NCBI RefSeq assembly: GCF_017848315.1
Contig: NZ_JAFKEC010000004.1
Location: forward strand, 62,001 to 126,000
Length of the DNA stretch: 64,000 nt
Direction: 5' to 3'
Source of the DNA: Pseudomonas palmensis
GTDB taxonomy: Bacteria; Pseudomonadota; Gammaproteobacteria; Pseudomonadales; Pseudomonadaceae
Part shown: piece by piece, positions 1 through 8,356 of the stretch
Layout of the letters: the number at the start of each line of letters is the position of its first letter
Position numbering within the stretch: the stretch's first letter is position 1
The notes under the pieces: model-generated
Database searches by the model: none
Told to the model about the DNA's origin: nothing
Seen by the model: the letters and a program-made list of their open reading frames with translations, nothing else
Program-made: the position numbers and the translations under genes

Positions 1-1515
1 GCTGGACAGTGCCTGCACCCATACGCCAGTGCCCGACAGGCCTTCACCGGACGACAGGCCGTTGCGGGCATTGCTGGAGCGGCGGGTGACGGCGTTGCCG
101 ACCAGGGTCTGGCTGCTGGTGGCGGCATTGATCACGCCGCGGCTGACATCCGGGGTCAGGGTTTCGGCGAGACTGGCCAGTTGCGCATCGCTGCTGGCGT
201 TGGCGAAGGCCTGGAATACCGGATCGCTTTCGCTGAGCTGGCCCATCACGGTGTTCTTGAACGGTTGTATGGCATTGACTGCATTGCGCGAAGCACGGGC
301 GCCGAGCAGGTTCTGCTCGATCGCTTCATCGCTGCGGGTTGCGACCAGCGCCTTCACATCCTGGCCCTCGATGCCGAAGTTTTTCACTTCGAGCAGCGCC
401 GAGGACGAGACCACCGACAGGTTCTGCGCCTCTTCCCAGGTGCCGGAGTTCAGCAGGGTGTAGCGGGTGCCCTGGGCCGGGGTGCGGAAGTCGTCGGAGC
501 GGGCTTGCAGCTCGATCTGGCTACCTGCGGAGAAGTAGGTGTTGCCGGTCACCTTGAGGATCGGTGAATCGGGCAGCGTCGTGTTATCCAGCAGCAGACG
601 CAGGCGGGCGGTGTCGCTGTCGAGGTCGAGATCGCCGTCCAGCGTGGTGTGCGGCGCCAGCAGGGTCAGGGTGCCACCGTCGATGTCCACGTAGCCGGCA
701 CGGATGGTCGAACCGCCGAAAGCCACGTCGCCTTTGACCAGCACGCCACTCAGCCCCAGCAGATCGCCTTTTACCTGGCCGCCGGACCAGTAGAAGTACG
801 ACTGCGCGTTGCTGTCTTCGGCCAGAATCGCCGCAGTGCCGCCTTCGAGCAGGCCGGCGGTCTGGGTGATCGAAAACAGATTGCTGCCGCTCAGGTTGAC
901 CAGATGGATGCCGATGCCATCTGCCGAAATGGTGCCGCTGTTGTTGATGTTGCTTTTGTAGGGCGGGGTGATGGACCCGCTGAAGACGGCATTCTCGACT
1001 TCGATACCGGCCGAGTCGGCGCCACGCGCGGTGATGGTGCCGCTGTTGATGATGCTCGACTGGGTGGAGGTGATCATCATGCCGTTGGCGTTCTGGCCCG
1101 TCACGGCAATGCTGCCGCTGTTGATCACATCACCGGCAATCTTGGCCAGGTACAGGTCCAGGCCCATGGCGCCTTCGCCGGTCACGTTGATGCTGCCCTG
1201 GTTGACCAGGTTGCCGCCGATGCTGGAATCGAGGGTGAGGGAAATGGCCGAGGGAATATCGGTGGCACTCGCCGCGCTGAGGTTGATCGCGCCGCTGTTG
1301 GTCAGGTTGCCCAGCACAGTGACATCGATCAGCTCGACGCCGGCGTTCTGCGATGTGCCGCTGAAGGTAGCGCTGCTGAAGGTATCGCCGGTATTGCTGT
1401 AGGCACCGGAGCGGAGGTCGTGATTCAAGTCGATAGCGGGAGAGGCATTGGCCGTGGCTGTAGCAGCGGCAATGGAAAGCGCCAGCAGTGAGCGGCGCAG
1501 CGATGCAGTATTCAA
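1..1515 (-). CDS. Autotransporter passenger, C-terminus off the window edge
   Basis: The minus strand is open from position 1515 to the window edge and reads as a type V secreted autotransporter. A signal peptide (SLRRSLLALSIAAATATANA) is followed by a long Asn/Gly/Ser/Leu-rich stretch in which segments like GNLTNSGAINL and GGNLVNQGSINVTG recur, typical of a right-handed beta-helix passenger. Near the edge comes GTGVWVQALSS, the usual lead-in to the outer-membrane beta-barrel, which would lie outside the window. I chose the TTG at 1515 because an AGGGA ribosome site lies about 7 bases upstream and the signal peptide follows at once; no ATG fits. Many long plus-strand ORFs here are shadows of this high-GC gene. 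The substrate or adhesive role cannot be told from the sequence. Confidence 0.8.
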   Translation of the reverse strand, partial: MNTASLRRSLLALSIAAATATANASPAIDLNHDLRSGAYSNTGDTFSSATFSGTSQNAGVELIDVTVLGNLTNSGAINLSAASATDIPSAISLTLDSSIGGNLVNQGSINVTGEGAMGLDLYLAKIAGDVINSGSIAVTGQNANGMMITSTQSSIINSGTITARGADSAGIEVENAVFSGSITPPYKSNINNSGTISADGIGIHLVNLSGSNLFSITQTAGLLEGGTAAILAEDSNAQSYFYWSGGQVKGDLLGLSGVLVKGDVAFGGSTIRAGYVDIDGGTLTLLAPHTTLDGDLDLDSDTARLRLLLDNTTLPDSPILKVTGNTYFSAGSQIELQARSDDFRTPAQGTRYTLLNSGTWEEAQNLSVVSSSALLEVKNFGIEGQDVKALVATRSDEAIEQNLLGARASRNAVNAIQPFKNTVMGQLSESDPVFQAFANASSDAQLASLAETLTPDVSRGVINAATSSQTLVGNAVTRRSSNARNGLSSGEGLSGTGVWVQALSS

Positions 1516-1770
1516 GAGGGTGTCCCTTCCAGGGTCGGAAACCGACGCGGGACAACCAGCGCATGCTGCGTCTGTATCGGCCATCCCTGCCGGCTTGTCA
1601 GTGAGTGCTGAATCAAGCGCTGGGTACTGTACAGGATGGTTGTAGGACAATTCAGCAGCGAAAGCCGGTTAGGCTGCTTTTCACGAAAAAAATGTGAATC
1701 AGCCGGCATCTGTAGGAAAAACAGGCAGATTCGCGGGAATTTAATCGATCGTGTGGGGTCGACCGGTGTC

Positions 1771-1790
1771 GTCCTGGCGAAGGCCAGGAC
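1771..1790 (-). terminator. Perfect hairpin after the methyltransferase gene
   Basis: GTCCTGGC-GAAG-GCCAGGAC is a perfect 8-bp stem with a 4-base loop, 15 bases beyond the stop of the minus-strand methyltransferase gene. There is no T-run, so it may be a weak terminator or an mRNA-stabilising hairpin. The rest of 1516-1805 shows no gene; it must hold the autotransporter promoter. Confidence 0.4.
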
Positions 1791-1805
1791 GTCTTGCAAC
1801 CGCAA

Positions 1806-2585
1806 TCAGGCGAAGCTGATGTTGATGCGCTGCTGGCCGTAAACGACTTTGGCGGCAGAGATCAGTTGGTGCGGGATCTCCACGAACGGAATGTCGGAGT
1901 TGGTCAGGGCGATGTCCACCAGTTGCACCATGATCGAGTTCTTGCGCACCAGGATCACGTCCGACCAGTCGGTGTTGGTCATGGCCAGCGGGATGAAGTC
2001 GGAGCGCTTCATGAAGCTGCTCAAGGCTTCGAGCACGCCCAGGTTCTGCTTGGTGCCATTGGGGCTGTGGCAGCAGTCGTTGAGCAGGATGAAGCCATCC
2101 GGGCCGACCAGTTCCTGGTAGTACATCAGGTCGCGCAGGATGAATTCGTACTGGTGGCTGGCATCGATGTACACCACGTCGAAGGTCTCGATGCCGGTAC
2201 GCGGCTGGATCGCGTCGATGGCGCTGATGGTGTCGGCGCGGATGACGGTGACGTTGTCCTTGTCGGCGAAGCGGTCCAGGCATTGCTGGTAGAGGTTGTC
2301 GAAGGTGGCCTGCTCATGCATCGGGCCGCCGTAGTAGTAGGCGTATTTCTCTGGTGGCTCGACCCATGGCGGCAACTGGTCGAATGGGCTGTAGTCGTCA
2401 TTGGAGGCAGGGCTCCAGCTGTCGATCAGCACCATCTTTTCCGGGGTCAGGGCCTGGTAGAGCTTCATCGCGTTTTCGCCGCGCAGCACTCCCAGTTCCG
2501 CTACCACCGGCTGCTTGCCATAGGCGGTAAACACCGCGTTGAGTACGTGATAGAAGGTTTCACGGTAGGTTGTGCAGACTTTCAT
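1806..2585 (-). CDS. Class I SAM-dependent methyltransferase (Methyltransf_24-like)
   Basis: This 259-residue protein begins with a helix and then VVAELGVLRGENA (residues about 27-39), the glycine-rich SAM-binding loop of class I methyltransferases. It goes on with VLIDSW (acidic end of strand 2), VTVIRADTISAID and FDVVYIDASHQYEFILRDL, which fits the Methyltransf_24/TylF-like group acting on small molecules or sugars. The C-terminal half holds strands such as GFILLNDCCHS expected after the core sheet. The gene stands alone, between the autotransporter and the YkvI-like gene, with a hairpin on its 3' side. The substrate is unknown; the methyltransferase fold is clear, but the reaction is inferred from the family only. 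Confidence 0.7.
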   Translation of the reverse strand: MKVCTTYRETFYHVLNAVFTAYGKQPVVAELGVLRGENAMKLYQALTPEKMVLIDSWSPASNDDYSPFDQLPPWVEPPEKYAYYYGGPMHEQATFDNLYQQCLDRFADKDNVTVIRADTISAIDAIQPRTGIETFDVVYIDASHQYEFILRDLMYYQELVGPDGFILLNDCCHSPNGTKQNLGVLEALSSFMKRSDFIPLAMTNTDWSDVILVRKNSIMVQLVDIALTNSDIPFVEIPHQLISAAKVVYGQQRINISFA

Positions 2586-2668
2586 CGGTGACCTGCTCTG
2601 CTGCTAGTTCGGTTGCCAAGCATATCGGCCTGGCATTGGATTTCGAGAGGGCAGGTTCGATGCAATTT

Positions 2669-2693
2669 GTGACGCGCCCGATCAGCGCGTCAC
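2669..2693 (-). terminator. Hairpin downstream of the YkvI-like gene
   Basis: GTGACGCGC and GCGCGTCAC form a perfect 9-bp stem with a 7-base loop just past the stop codon at 2704 on the minus strand. It is the likely transcription end of the RidA/YkvI unit, though no long T-run follows. Confidence 0.45.
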
Positions 2694-2703
2694 TGTCGAT
2701 TGC

Positions 2704-3759
2704 TCAAGCCTGGGCCAGGCGGCCGACGCGTAGCCAGCCAAGCACGACCGCGCCAATCAGCAGGAAGCCCAGGTAGCCGAACAGCGGGTAGACCTGCCCC
2801 ACCAGGCTGACGAACCCGACCAGGCTGCCAACGAACGCAAGGGCGCCGGCGGCCGCCGAGCCGATGCGGAACGTGCGGGTGCCCGCTGGCAGCAATCGCG
2901 CCGAAAAGGAGTACAGGGTGCCAACGGCGGTGTTGAGGATCATCAGGAAAATGACCACGGCCATCACCAGGCCAAGCACCGGTGAAATCTCGGTGGCGAT
3001 GGACAGCATGGGCATGGGCAGGTCGGCCACGCTGTCCAGGCGCGACAACAGCCCCAGGCTCATCACCAGCATCAGCACCCCCAGCAACGCGCCGCCGAAG
3101 ATGCCACCCCAGATGGCGTGCTTCTCGGTCTTTGCGGTGCCGCCCATGATCGACAGAAAGGGCACCCCGGCCACGATGTTGTAGGACACGTACAACAGTG
3201 CCCCCAGCAGCCAATGGCTGGCGCCGGCGTCCTGCTGGCTGGCCAGTTGATCGAGCTCGCCGAAACTCAGGCCTCGGGTGGCCACACCATACAGGGCCAC
3301 CGCTACTGCCGTGAGAATCAACAGCGGGGTGGCGGCGCCGATCATGCCAATCACCTTCTGCACATCCAGGCACACGATGGCGACCACGATCACGGTTACC
3401 GCCAGGCTGCCGAACAGGGCCGGGATGCCGAACTGCTGCTCCAGCAGGGCACCGCCACCGGCCAGCATGACCACGGTTACCGCAAACATGAAAAAGGTGA
3501 TCATCAGGTCGACGAAGGCGCCCAGGTAGCGTCCGCACAGGGCGTTCACCACGTCTTTATGGGAGCTGGCCCGCAGGCGGCTGCCCATGCCTGCCAATGC
3601 CATGCCGAGAAAGATGAACAGTGAGGCGCTGACCACTGCCCCGAGCAATCCCCATACGCCGAAATCGACGAACATCAGCAGCAGTTCCCGACCGGAAGCG
3701 AACCCGGCGCCGACAATCACACCGACGAACGCGCCGGCTATTTTCAGGCTCTCTTTCAT
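2704..3759 (-). CDS. YkvI-family membrane transporter
   Basis: The protein has about 351 residues and is almost entirely hydrophobic, with roughly ten membrane helices. The N-terminal segment IAGAFVGVIVGAGFASGRELL, with its unwound GAGFASGRE motif, is the hallmark of the YkvI group, distant relatives of the LeuT-fold amino-acid transporters. The start at 3759 (MKESLKIAG) is preferred over the longer frame from 3807, whose first 16 residues are polar and unrelated. It lies downstream of RidA and an FAD amino-acid oxidase on the same strand, so an amino acid or amine is a reasonable substrate. That is inference from neighbours; nothing in the sequence names the substrate. Confidence 0.7.
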   Translation of the reverse strand: MKESLKIAGAFVGVIVGAGFASGRELLLMFVDFGVWGLLGAVVSASLFIFLGMALAGMGSRLRASSHKDVVNALCGRYLGAFVDLMITFFMFAVTVVMLAGGGALLEQQFGIPALFGSLAVTVIVVAIVCLDVQKVIGMIGAATPLLILTAVAVALYGVATRGLSFGELDQLASQQDAGASHWLLGALLYVSYNIVAGVPFLSIMGGTAKTEKHAIWGGIFGGALLGVLMLVMSLGLLSRLDSVADLPMPMLSIATEISPVLGLVMAVVIFLMILNTAVGTLYSFSARLLPAGTRTFRIGSAAAGALAFVGSLVGFVSLVGQVYPLFGYLGFLLIGAVVLGWLRVGRLAQA

Positions 3760-3855
3760 GACGATTTCCCTCGAATTATTGTTGTTAGGGCTTATGGGGC
3801 GGGCCACTTTCCGTGGCCATGCCGGGGCATCGCAGTGGCAGGCGGCAAGGGTGTG

Positions 3856-4236
3856 CTAGCGGGCGCCGACCCAGGCCTGGACTTCGATCTCTACGTCGAC
3901 CCCCAGTGCCAGCTGGCTGCCGCCGACCGTGGAGCGCACCGGAAAACCATTGTCGAAGTAGCGCTTGTACACCTCGTTGAAACCGGCGAAATGTTGCATG
4001 TCGGTCAGCCAGACCGTGGCCTTGACCACCTGATCGAACCCCACACCGCACTCGGTCAGGGTTTCGCCGATACGGCTCATGACCGCCTCGGTTTGCTCGC
4101 GGATATCCCCGAGCACCACGTTGCCCTGTGGGTCCATTGGTACCTGCCCCGAGAGAAACAGGAAATCGCCGACACGGATGGCCTTGGAGAACGGGTAGGG
4201 CAGATGGCTGGGGTAACGCTGCAGTTGTTCGGACAT
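3856..4236 (-). CDS. RidA-family enamine/imine deaminase
   Basis: This 126-residue protein matches the YjgF/YER057c/UK114 fold: FLFLSGQVPMDPQGNVV near the start, then DIREQTEAVM, VVKATVWLTDMQHFAGFNEVY and FPVRSTVGGSQLALGVDVEIEVQAW. The arginine in FPVRSTV is the substrate-carboxylate ligand seen across RidA proteins, and the usual length is about 126-130. RidA proteins hydrolyse reactive 2-aminoacrylate and other imines. The gene lies 28 bases after the FAD oxidase gene, and pairing an amino-acid oxidase (imine producer) with RidA is a known pattern. It is probably an operon-specific paralogue rather than the housekeeping ridA. Confidence 0.9.
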   Translation of the reverse strand: MSEQLQRYPSHLPYPFSKAIRVGDFLFLSGQVPMDPQGNVVLGDIREQTEAVMSRIGETLTECGVGFDQVVKATVWLTDMQHFAGFNEVYKRYFDNGFPVRSTVGGSQLALGVDVEIEVQAWVGAR

Positions 4237-4264
4237 GGCATTGAACCTCGTGGGTGATGAATGA

Positions 4265-5401
4265 TTAACGCAAGCGGGCAGGTGCCAGGCGCTGTGGCTC
4301 GACACCTTGATGAAGCAGTGTTTGGGGCAGCGGCTGATCGAGCAACTGGGCGCAGGCCAGTTGCGACACGCCGGCCGCAGACTGGATGCCATAGCCGCCC
4401 TGTGCCGCGAGCCAGAAGAAGCCTTCGCGGTGATTGTCCCAGCCGACCACCAGGTCGCCATCGGCGACGAACGAGCGCAGGCCGGCCCAACTGTGACGCG
4501 GGCGGCGGATGGTCAGGGAGGTGGCGGCCTCGATGTGGTAGATGCCGGTGGCGATGTCCAGCTCTTCAGGCATCACGTCATGGGGCGGCACGGGGTCGGC
4601 GTTGGCCGGGGAGCCCAGCAACTGGCCGGCATCGGGCTTGAAGTAGAAGCTTTCGTCGATGCCGATCACCGTGGGCCAGCGCGAGAAATCCATGCCCTGG
4701 GGGCCGTCGAAGGTAAAGGCTGTGCGTCGGCAGGGCTGCAAGCCGATGGGCTTCACGCCGCACTGCTGCGCAACCTCATCAGCCCAGGCGCCTGCGGCAT
4801 TGACCAGCGTGCGCGCGCGCAACTGGCGACCGTCGGCCAGGGTCAGGTGCCAGTGACCGCCTTCGCGCGTGGCGACGCTCAGTTGCGCATCGCATTGCAG
4901 CACACCACCGGCACGGCGCATGGCGCGCAAGAAGCCCTGGTGCAGTGCATGCACGTCCAGATCGCGGGCGTCGGTTTCGAGCATCGCGCCAACCATTGCT
5001 TCCGGGTTCAGGCACGGCACCAACGCGAGCGCATGCTCGGTATCGATCAACGACACATTGCCAGCCTGTGCTGCACCGACAGCGAAGGTCTGTTCCAGCA
5101 GGGGCTGTTGCCCCTGGCCTGCGACATACAGGCAACCGCGAGGCTCCAGCAGCGCATGCTCGGTGAAATCAGCGGGCGGTTGCTCATAGAAAGTGCGGCT
5201 GGCGCGGGTCAAGGCCTGGATCTGCGGTGTTCCGTAACTTTCCATGAACATGGCTGCGGAACGACCGGTGGCGTGATAGCCCGGCTGGCTCTCGCGCTCG
5301 AGCACCACGACCCTGGCTTGCCCAGCCAGGCGATAGGCCAGGGAGGCCCCCGCAATACCGCCGCCAATGATGGCGAAATCGAAACATTCGCTGTCGTGCA
5401 T
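4265..5401 (-). CDS. FAD-dependent amino-acid oxidase/dehydrogenase (DAO family)
   Basis: The N-terminus reads FDFAIIGGGIAGASLAYRLAG followed by VVVLERE, a textbook Rossmann dinucleotide fold for FAD. The DAO-family middle and C-terminal part include LVNAAGAWADEVA and LRSFVADGDLVVGWDN. The start at 5401 (MHDSECFDF) puts the GxGxxG motif about ten residues in; the 96 in-frame residues upstream are not protein-like and overlap the promoter region. At 378 residues it has the usual length of glycine/D-amino-acid oxidases. With RidA downstream and a divergent HTH-cupin regulator upstream, a role in oxidising an amino acid, opine or polyamine derivative is likely. The exact substrate is not evident. 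Confidence 0.85.
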   Translation of the reverse strand: MHDSECFDFAIIGGGIAGASLAYRLAGQARVVVLERESQPGYHATGRSAAMFMESYGTPQIQALTRASRTFYEQPPADFTEHALLEPRGCLYVAGQGQQPLLEQTFAVGAAQAGNVSLIDTEHALALVPCLNPEAMVGAMLETDARDLDVHALHQGFLRAMRRAGGVLQCDAQLSVATREGGHWHLTLADGRQLRARTLVNAAGAWADEVAQQCGVKPIGLQPCRRTAFTFDGPQGMDFSRWPTVIGIDESFYFKPDAGQLLGSPANADPVPPHDVMPEELDIATGIYHIEAATSLTIRRPRHSWAGLRSFVADGDLVVGWDNHREGFFWLAAQGGYGIQSAAGVSQLACAQLLDQPLPQTLLHQGVEPQRLAPARLR

Positions 5402-5458
5402 ACCGAGGTGCCTCCTGTTCCGAGTGGGAGAAGCAATGTCTTCGCCGCTGTTCTTGTA

Positions 5459-5492
5459 ATTCTCAGATACGAGAAATGTAAGATATGAGAAT
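5459..5492. promoter_or_regulatory. Candidate operator between oxidase and HTH-cupin genes
   Basis: In the 181-bp divergent intergenic region, ATTCTCA (5459-5465) and TGAGAAT (5486-5492) form a perfect 7-bp inverted repeat. A nested TCTC/GAGA pair lies at 5461-5474. The AT-rich, symmetrical site suits binding by the adjacent HTH-cupin regulator and control of both genes. Confidence 0.45.
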
Positions 5493-5582
5493 TTTCCAGT
5501 CAACCTATTACCTTGAGGTATTATTTTTGGCCCTTGCCCGGCTTGGCCCAAGGCATCGTTTCCGTATGGCAGAGAAGTTTGC

Positions 5583-6197
5583 ATGAGCTCCGATCCAGTC
5601 TCGCGTTCCCCGGCCCACCCCTTGATAGATCGCGCCCAGGTGGGTGCCCGTCTTCGTGTCATACGCAAGAACCAGAAGCTCACGCTCAAGCAATTGTCCG
5701 AGCGTTCAGGCGTGGCGCTGTCTACCCTGTCGAAGATGGAGCTGGCGCAGGTATCGGTGAGTTACGAGAAGCTGGCGGCGGCAGCGCGGGCATTGGGTGT
5801 GGACATCGCCCAGCTGTTCAGCCCGGCCAAGGTGAGCGTGGGGGCGGTACAGCCCACGGTGGTGAGCACGGCCATCGATACGGCGGCGGGTTACAGCACG
5901 GGCAACTACGAGTACCACCCGATGGCGGGGGATTTTCCCGGGCGCAACATGACGCCGATGTATGCCCGCATCTGCGCGCGTGAGATGAGCCAGTTCGAAG
6001 ACTACATTCGCCACCCCGGGCAGGAGTTTGCCGTGGTGCTTTCGGGCCGTGTGCGCATTCAGTTCGAAACGGGTGAATCCGTCAGCGTTGGTTGCCGGGA
6101 GACGGTGTATTTCAACAGCGCGATCGGGCACATCTACCTGGCTGAGGGCGAGGCGGGGAGTGACGCCGAGGTGATGGTGGTGATGACGGAGGTCTGA
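5583..6197 (+). CDS. XRE-type HTH regulator with C-terminal cupin
   Basis: The 204-residue protein has an N-terminal helix-turn-helix (residues about 20-75: GARLRVIRKNQKLTLKQLSERSGVALSTLSKME) and a C-terminal small beta-barrel (about 125-200: FVVLSGRVRIQF, ETVYFNSAIGHIY). This architecture is typical of PuuR-like and related repressors that sense polyamines, amino acids or their breakdown products through the cupin. It is transcribed away from the FAD oxidase gene across a shared promoter region with an inverted repeat, and converges on the PotD-like gene. Together these suggest a regulator of amine or amino-acid catabolism. The inducer is unknown. Confidence 0.85.
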   Translation: MSSDPVSRSPAHPLIDRAQVGARLRVIRKNQKLTLKQLSERSGVALSTLSKMELAQVSVSYEKLAAAARALGVDIAQLFSPAKVSVGAVQPTVVSTAIDTAAGYSTGNYEYHPMAGDFPGRNMTPMYARICAREMSQFEDYIRHPGQEFAVVLSGRVRIQFETGESVSVGCRETVYFNSAIGHIYLAEGEAGSDAEVMVVMTEV

Positions 6198-6259
6198 CCT
6201 TGTGCTCGGCAGATTCCGAAAGCCATGGGGTGAGTGCCCCATGGCTGGCCGTTCAGGGG

Positions 6260-7297
6260 TTAGCGCGACGCCCAGGCGTTGAAGCGTTGCTCCAGTTGTT
6301 CGCCATGGTCGGCCCAGAACAGCGGGTCTACCGGCACCTGCTGGGAAAGGTTCGCTGGCGCGGTGGGCAGTTCGGCGATGCGGTCCTTGTCGAGCAGTTG
6401 CATGGCCTGCAGGTTGGCGGCGCCGTAGTCGATATGTTCGGCGAAGCTTTTCTGTTGCGCGGGGTCGAGTGTGAAGGCAATGAACTCGCGGGTTTTCTCC
6501 TGGCGCGAAGCGCCCCGCGGGATAGCCCAGGAATCGAACTCGTAGAGGCCGCCGGACCAGACGATGTCCAGGTCGTACTTTTTCTTCTGCTTGGCCGAGA
6601 GGCGGCCGTTGTACACCGAGCTCATCACCACATCCCCCGCGGCGAGATACTGAGGTGGCTGGGCGCCGGCTTCCCACCACTGGATATGCGGCTTGATCTC
6701 ATCCAGCTTGGCGAAGGCGCGGTCCTGGCCTGCCTTGGTGGCCAGCAACGTATAGACGTCAGCGTGCGCTACCCCGTCGGCGATCAGGGCGAATTCCAGA
6801 GTCGATTTGGCCAGCTTGCGCAGGCCGCGCTTGCCCGGGAATTTCTCCACATCCCAGAAATCCTTCCAGCCGGTGGGGGCTTGCTTCAGCTTGCTGGTGT
6901 TGTAGGCCAGCACCGTCGAGTACACCAGGAACCCTATGCCGCAGGGCTGGATGGCGCCGGGAACGAAATGCTTGGTATCGAGGCCGATCTGAGCTGGGTC
7001 CAGCGTCTCGAACATGCCCTCTTCACAGCCCCGGGCAAGCTCGGCGGACTCCACCTCCACGGCATCCCAGGACACGCTGCGGGTATCGACCATGGCCTTG
7101 ACCTTGGCCATTTCGCCGTTGTACTCGCCGGAAATGATCTTGCTGCCCCGGGCTTGTTGCCAGGGCTTGTAGAAGGCCTTTACCTGGGCCTCCTTGTTGG
7201 CGCCACCGAAGGAGACGATGGTGAGGTCGGCCGCGAGGCCGTGACTGGCAGTGACTATCCCCGTTGCGAGTGCTGCGAATTTCAGAGCTTTGATCAT
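6260..7297 (-). CDS. Periplasmic solute-binding protein, PotD/spermidine type
   Basis: A lipid-free signal peptide (MIKALKFAALATGIVTASHGLA) leads into ADLTIVSFGGANKEAQVKAFYKPW, the opening typical of family 1 extracellular binding proteins for polyamines and related cations. Later parts (DFWDVEKFPGKRGLRK, GDVVMSSVYNGRL, DSWAIPRGASRQEKTREFIAF) match the two-lobed PotD/PotF layout. Length is 345 residues. No permease or ATPase genes lie in the window, so either the rest of the ABC transporter lies elsewhere or the island insertion separated them: the gene's upstream side faces the island, whose left edge is about 270 bases away. The role as an importer component for an amine fits the neighbouring catabolic genes. 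Confidence 0.85.
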   Translation of the reverse strand: MIKALKFAALATGIVTASHGLAADLTIVSFGGANKEAQVKAFYKPWQQARGSKIISGEYNGEMAKVKAMVDTRSVSWDAVEVESAELARGCEEGMFETLDPAQIGLDTKHFVPGAIQPCGIGFLVYSTVLAYNTSKLKQAPTGWKDFWDVEKFPGKRGLRKLAKSTLEFALIADGVAHADVYTLLATKAGQDRAFAKLDEIKPHIQWWEAGAQPPQYLAAGDVVMSSVYNGRLSAKQKKKYDLDIVWSGGLYEFDSWAIPRGASRQEKTREFIAFTLDPAQQKSFAEHIDYGAANLQAMQLLDKDRIAELPTAPANLSQQVPVDPLFWADHGEQLEQRFNAWASR

Positions 7298-7570
7298 TAT
7301 TGTTATCTCCTACTGTTCAAGGGTGATTGCACATCACTCGAGACACCGGGATCAATCGGTCCTCCCAGACGAGAGACATCCGGTTCTCGTTCCAGCGCTG
7401 CAGGGCAAACCGCACAGCCAACAGCAAGGCTCGCCACGCAGCGCAGTGTTCTCCTTAGGTGGTTTTGTGGTGCCCTAAGGTTTCATGGGGGTAAGGAGGG
7501 TAAAAGCTGACTTTTTCGATTCTTGGATTGGGGTTTACTAAACTATGAATGGATGAGAGGGGGCAGAGAA

Positions 7571-7622
7571 GAAGTCCGAGAACGTCTTTTCTGAGTTTGG
7601 TGGGCCGGGGTAAGTTGAATCT
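7571..7622. repeat. Possible left attachment-site relic of ssrA 3' end
   Basis: GAAGTCCGAGAACGTCTTT here resembles GACGTCCGTGGACGTCTTT at 61101-61119 (ssrA terminator). A few bases on, GGTGGGCCGGGG resembles GGTGGAGCCGGGG at the ssrA 3' end, in the same order and orientation. Identity is only about three quarters and needs small gaps, so this is suggestive of an old, decayed att copy rather than proof. The rest of 7298-7829 holds no gene that I can support; CCTTAGG/CCTAAGG arms occur at 7453-7480. Confidence 0.35.
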
Positions 7623-7653
7623 GCTCGGTAAGTTATTGATTTATAGAGTCAAT

Positions 7654-7690
7654 ATTGGTTCCAATTTTTGGTTGGAATACCAATTGGAAT
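7654..7690. repeat. Integrase-arm-like sequence at left end
   Basis: ATTGGTTCCAAT is followed by TTGGAATACCAATTGGAAT. The core TTGGAATACCAA is one base different from the TTGGGAATACCAA repeats just upstream of the integrase gene at 60965-61020. Similar sites at both ends of an element are expected for recombinase or excisionase arm sites. The spacing and function are unverified. Confidence 0.35.
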
Positions 7691-7829
7691 GCCGTGCGAA
7701 ATTGCACTCCACTTGACCACCCGCTTGCATTCGATCTGACCACCGATTGCATCGGAGCACGCCTCGTCACCATGATTGGCAGTGAACTGCCCGAAGCGGA
7801 CATCCCGGTGCATGCTTTGTGTGAGCTCC

Positions 7830-8267
7830 CTAGTCCAATGCACGCCAACTGATTGCGTCTGACTGTTCCCAGATTTGACCTTGCTCAAAGTGAAGGTAGG
7901 CGCGCCACCCTTCGATGCTGTTGAATGGTAGATCGAAATCGACCTCAGCCACTGTGACATGGGGGCCACAGTACTGAGCCATGTACGAATTGAGTTGGTC
8001 AAAAAAAATGTCCGGTAGCTTGGTGCTACAGGTCATATAACACGAGGTTCCATTTTCGAAAAAGTCGCACGGCCGCACGACCGACCATAATGTGGCAGGC
8101 TCTTGATCGGGGTTTTCCGTTATCCAGCTACGGGCTGCCTGATGGATCAACTTATGCCAATTACCGTCAGCATATGGGTCCTCAATACCCCACGTATCAA
8201 CGACAAATAGCAGTGCAATTTTTTTCGGCCGACGGAGATTCGGAGTGAATTCAAGGGCGTCTGTCAT
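7830..8267 (-). CDS. Hypothetical protein, 145 residues
   Basis: I do not recognise this protein. It is soluble and acidic, with a hydrophobic strand near the start (KKIALLFVVDTWGIEDPYAD) and a C-terminal half containing HVTVAEVDFDLPFNSIEGWRAYLHFEQGQIWEQ. No signal peptide or membrane segment is seen. The frame is protein-like and unbroken, with lower GC than the backbone. It is the first gene inside the left edge of the island, on the same strand as the broken WYL and AAA genes that follow, about 90 bases from the WYL pseudogene. The start at 8267 (MTDALEF) has no strong ribosome site. Function unknown. Confidence 0.55.
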   Translation of the reverse strand: MTDALEFTPNLRRPKKIALLFVVDTWGIEDPYADGNWHKLIHQAARSWITENPDQEPATLWSVVRPCDFFENGTSCYMTCSTKLPDIFFDQLNSYMAQYCGPHVTVAEVDFDLPFNSIEGWRAYLHFEQGQIWEQSDAISWRALD

Positions 8268-8356
8268 TTAAAGTCCTTATTTATTGTGCGATGCTGATAA
8301 AATCGTGATGATGAGATTCCGATTACCGGCTATTTTCAGCCTGCATGGTTCCACTC

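Noticed and set aside
29..1491. Long plus-strand frames at the left edge (144, 280 and other residues)
   Set aside because: They are antisense shadows of the autotransporter gene; the minus strand has a signal peptide and passenger repeats, the plus strand has no known pattern.
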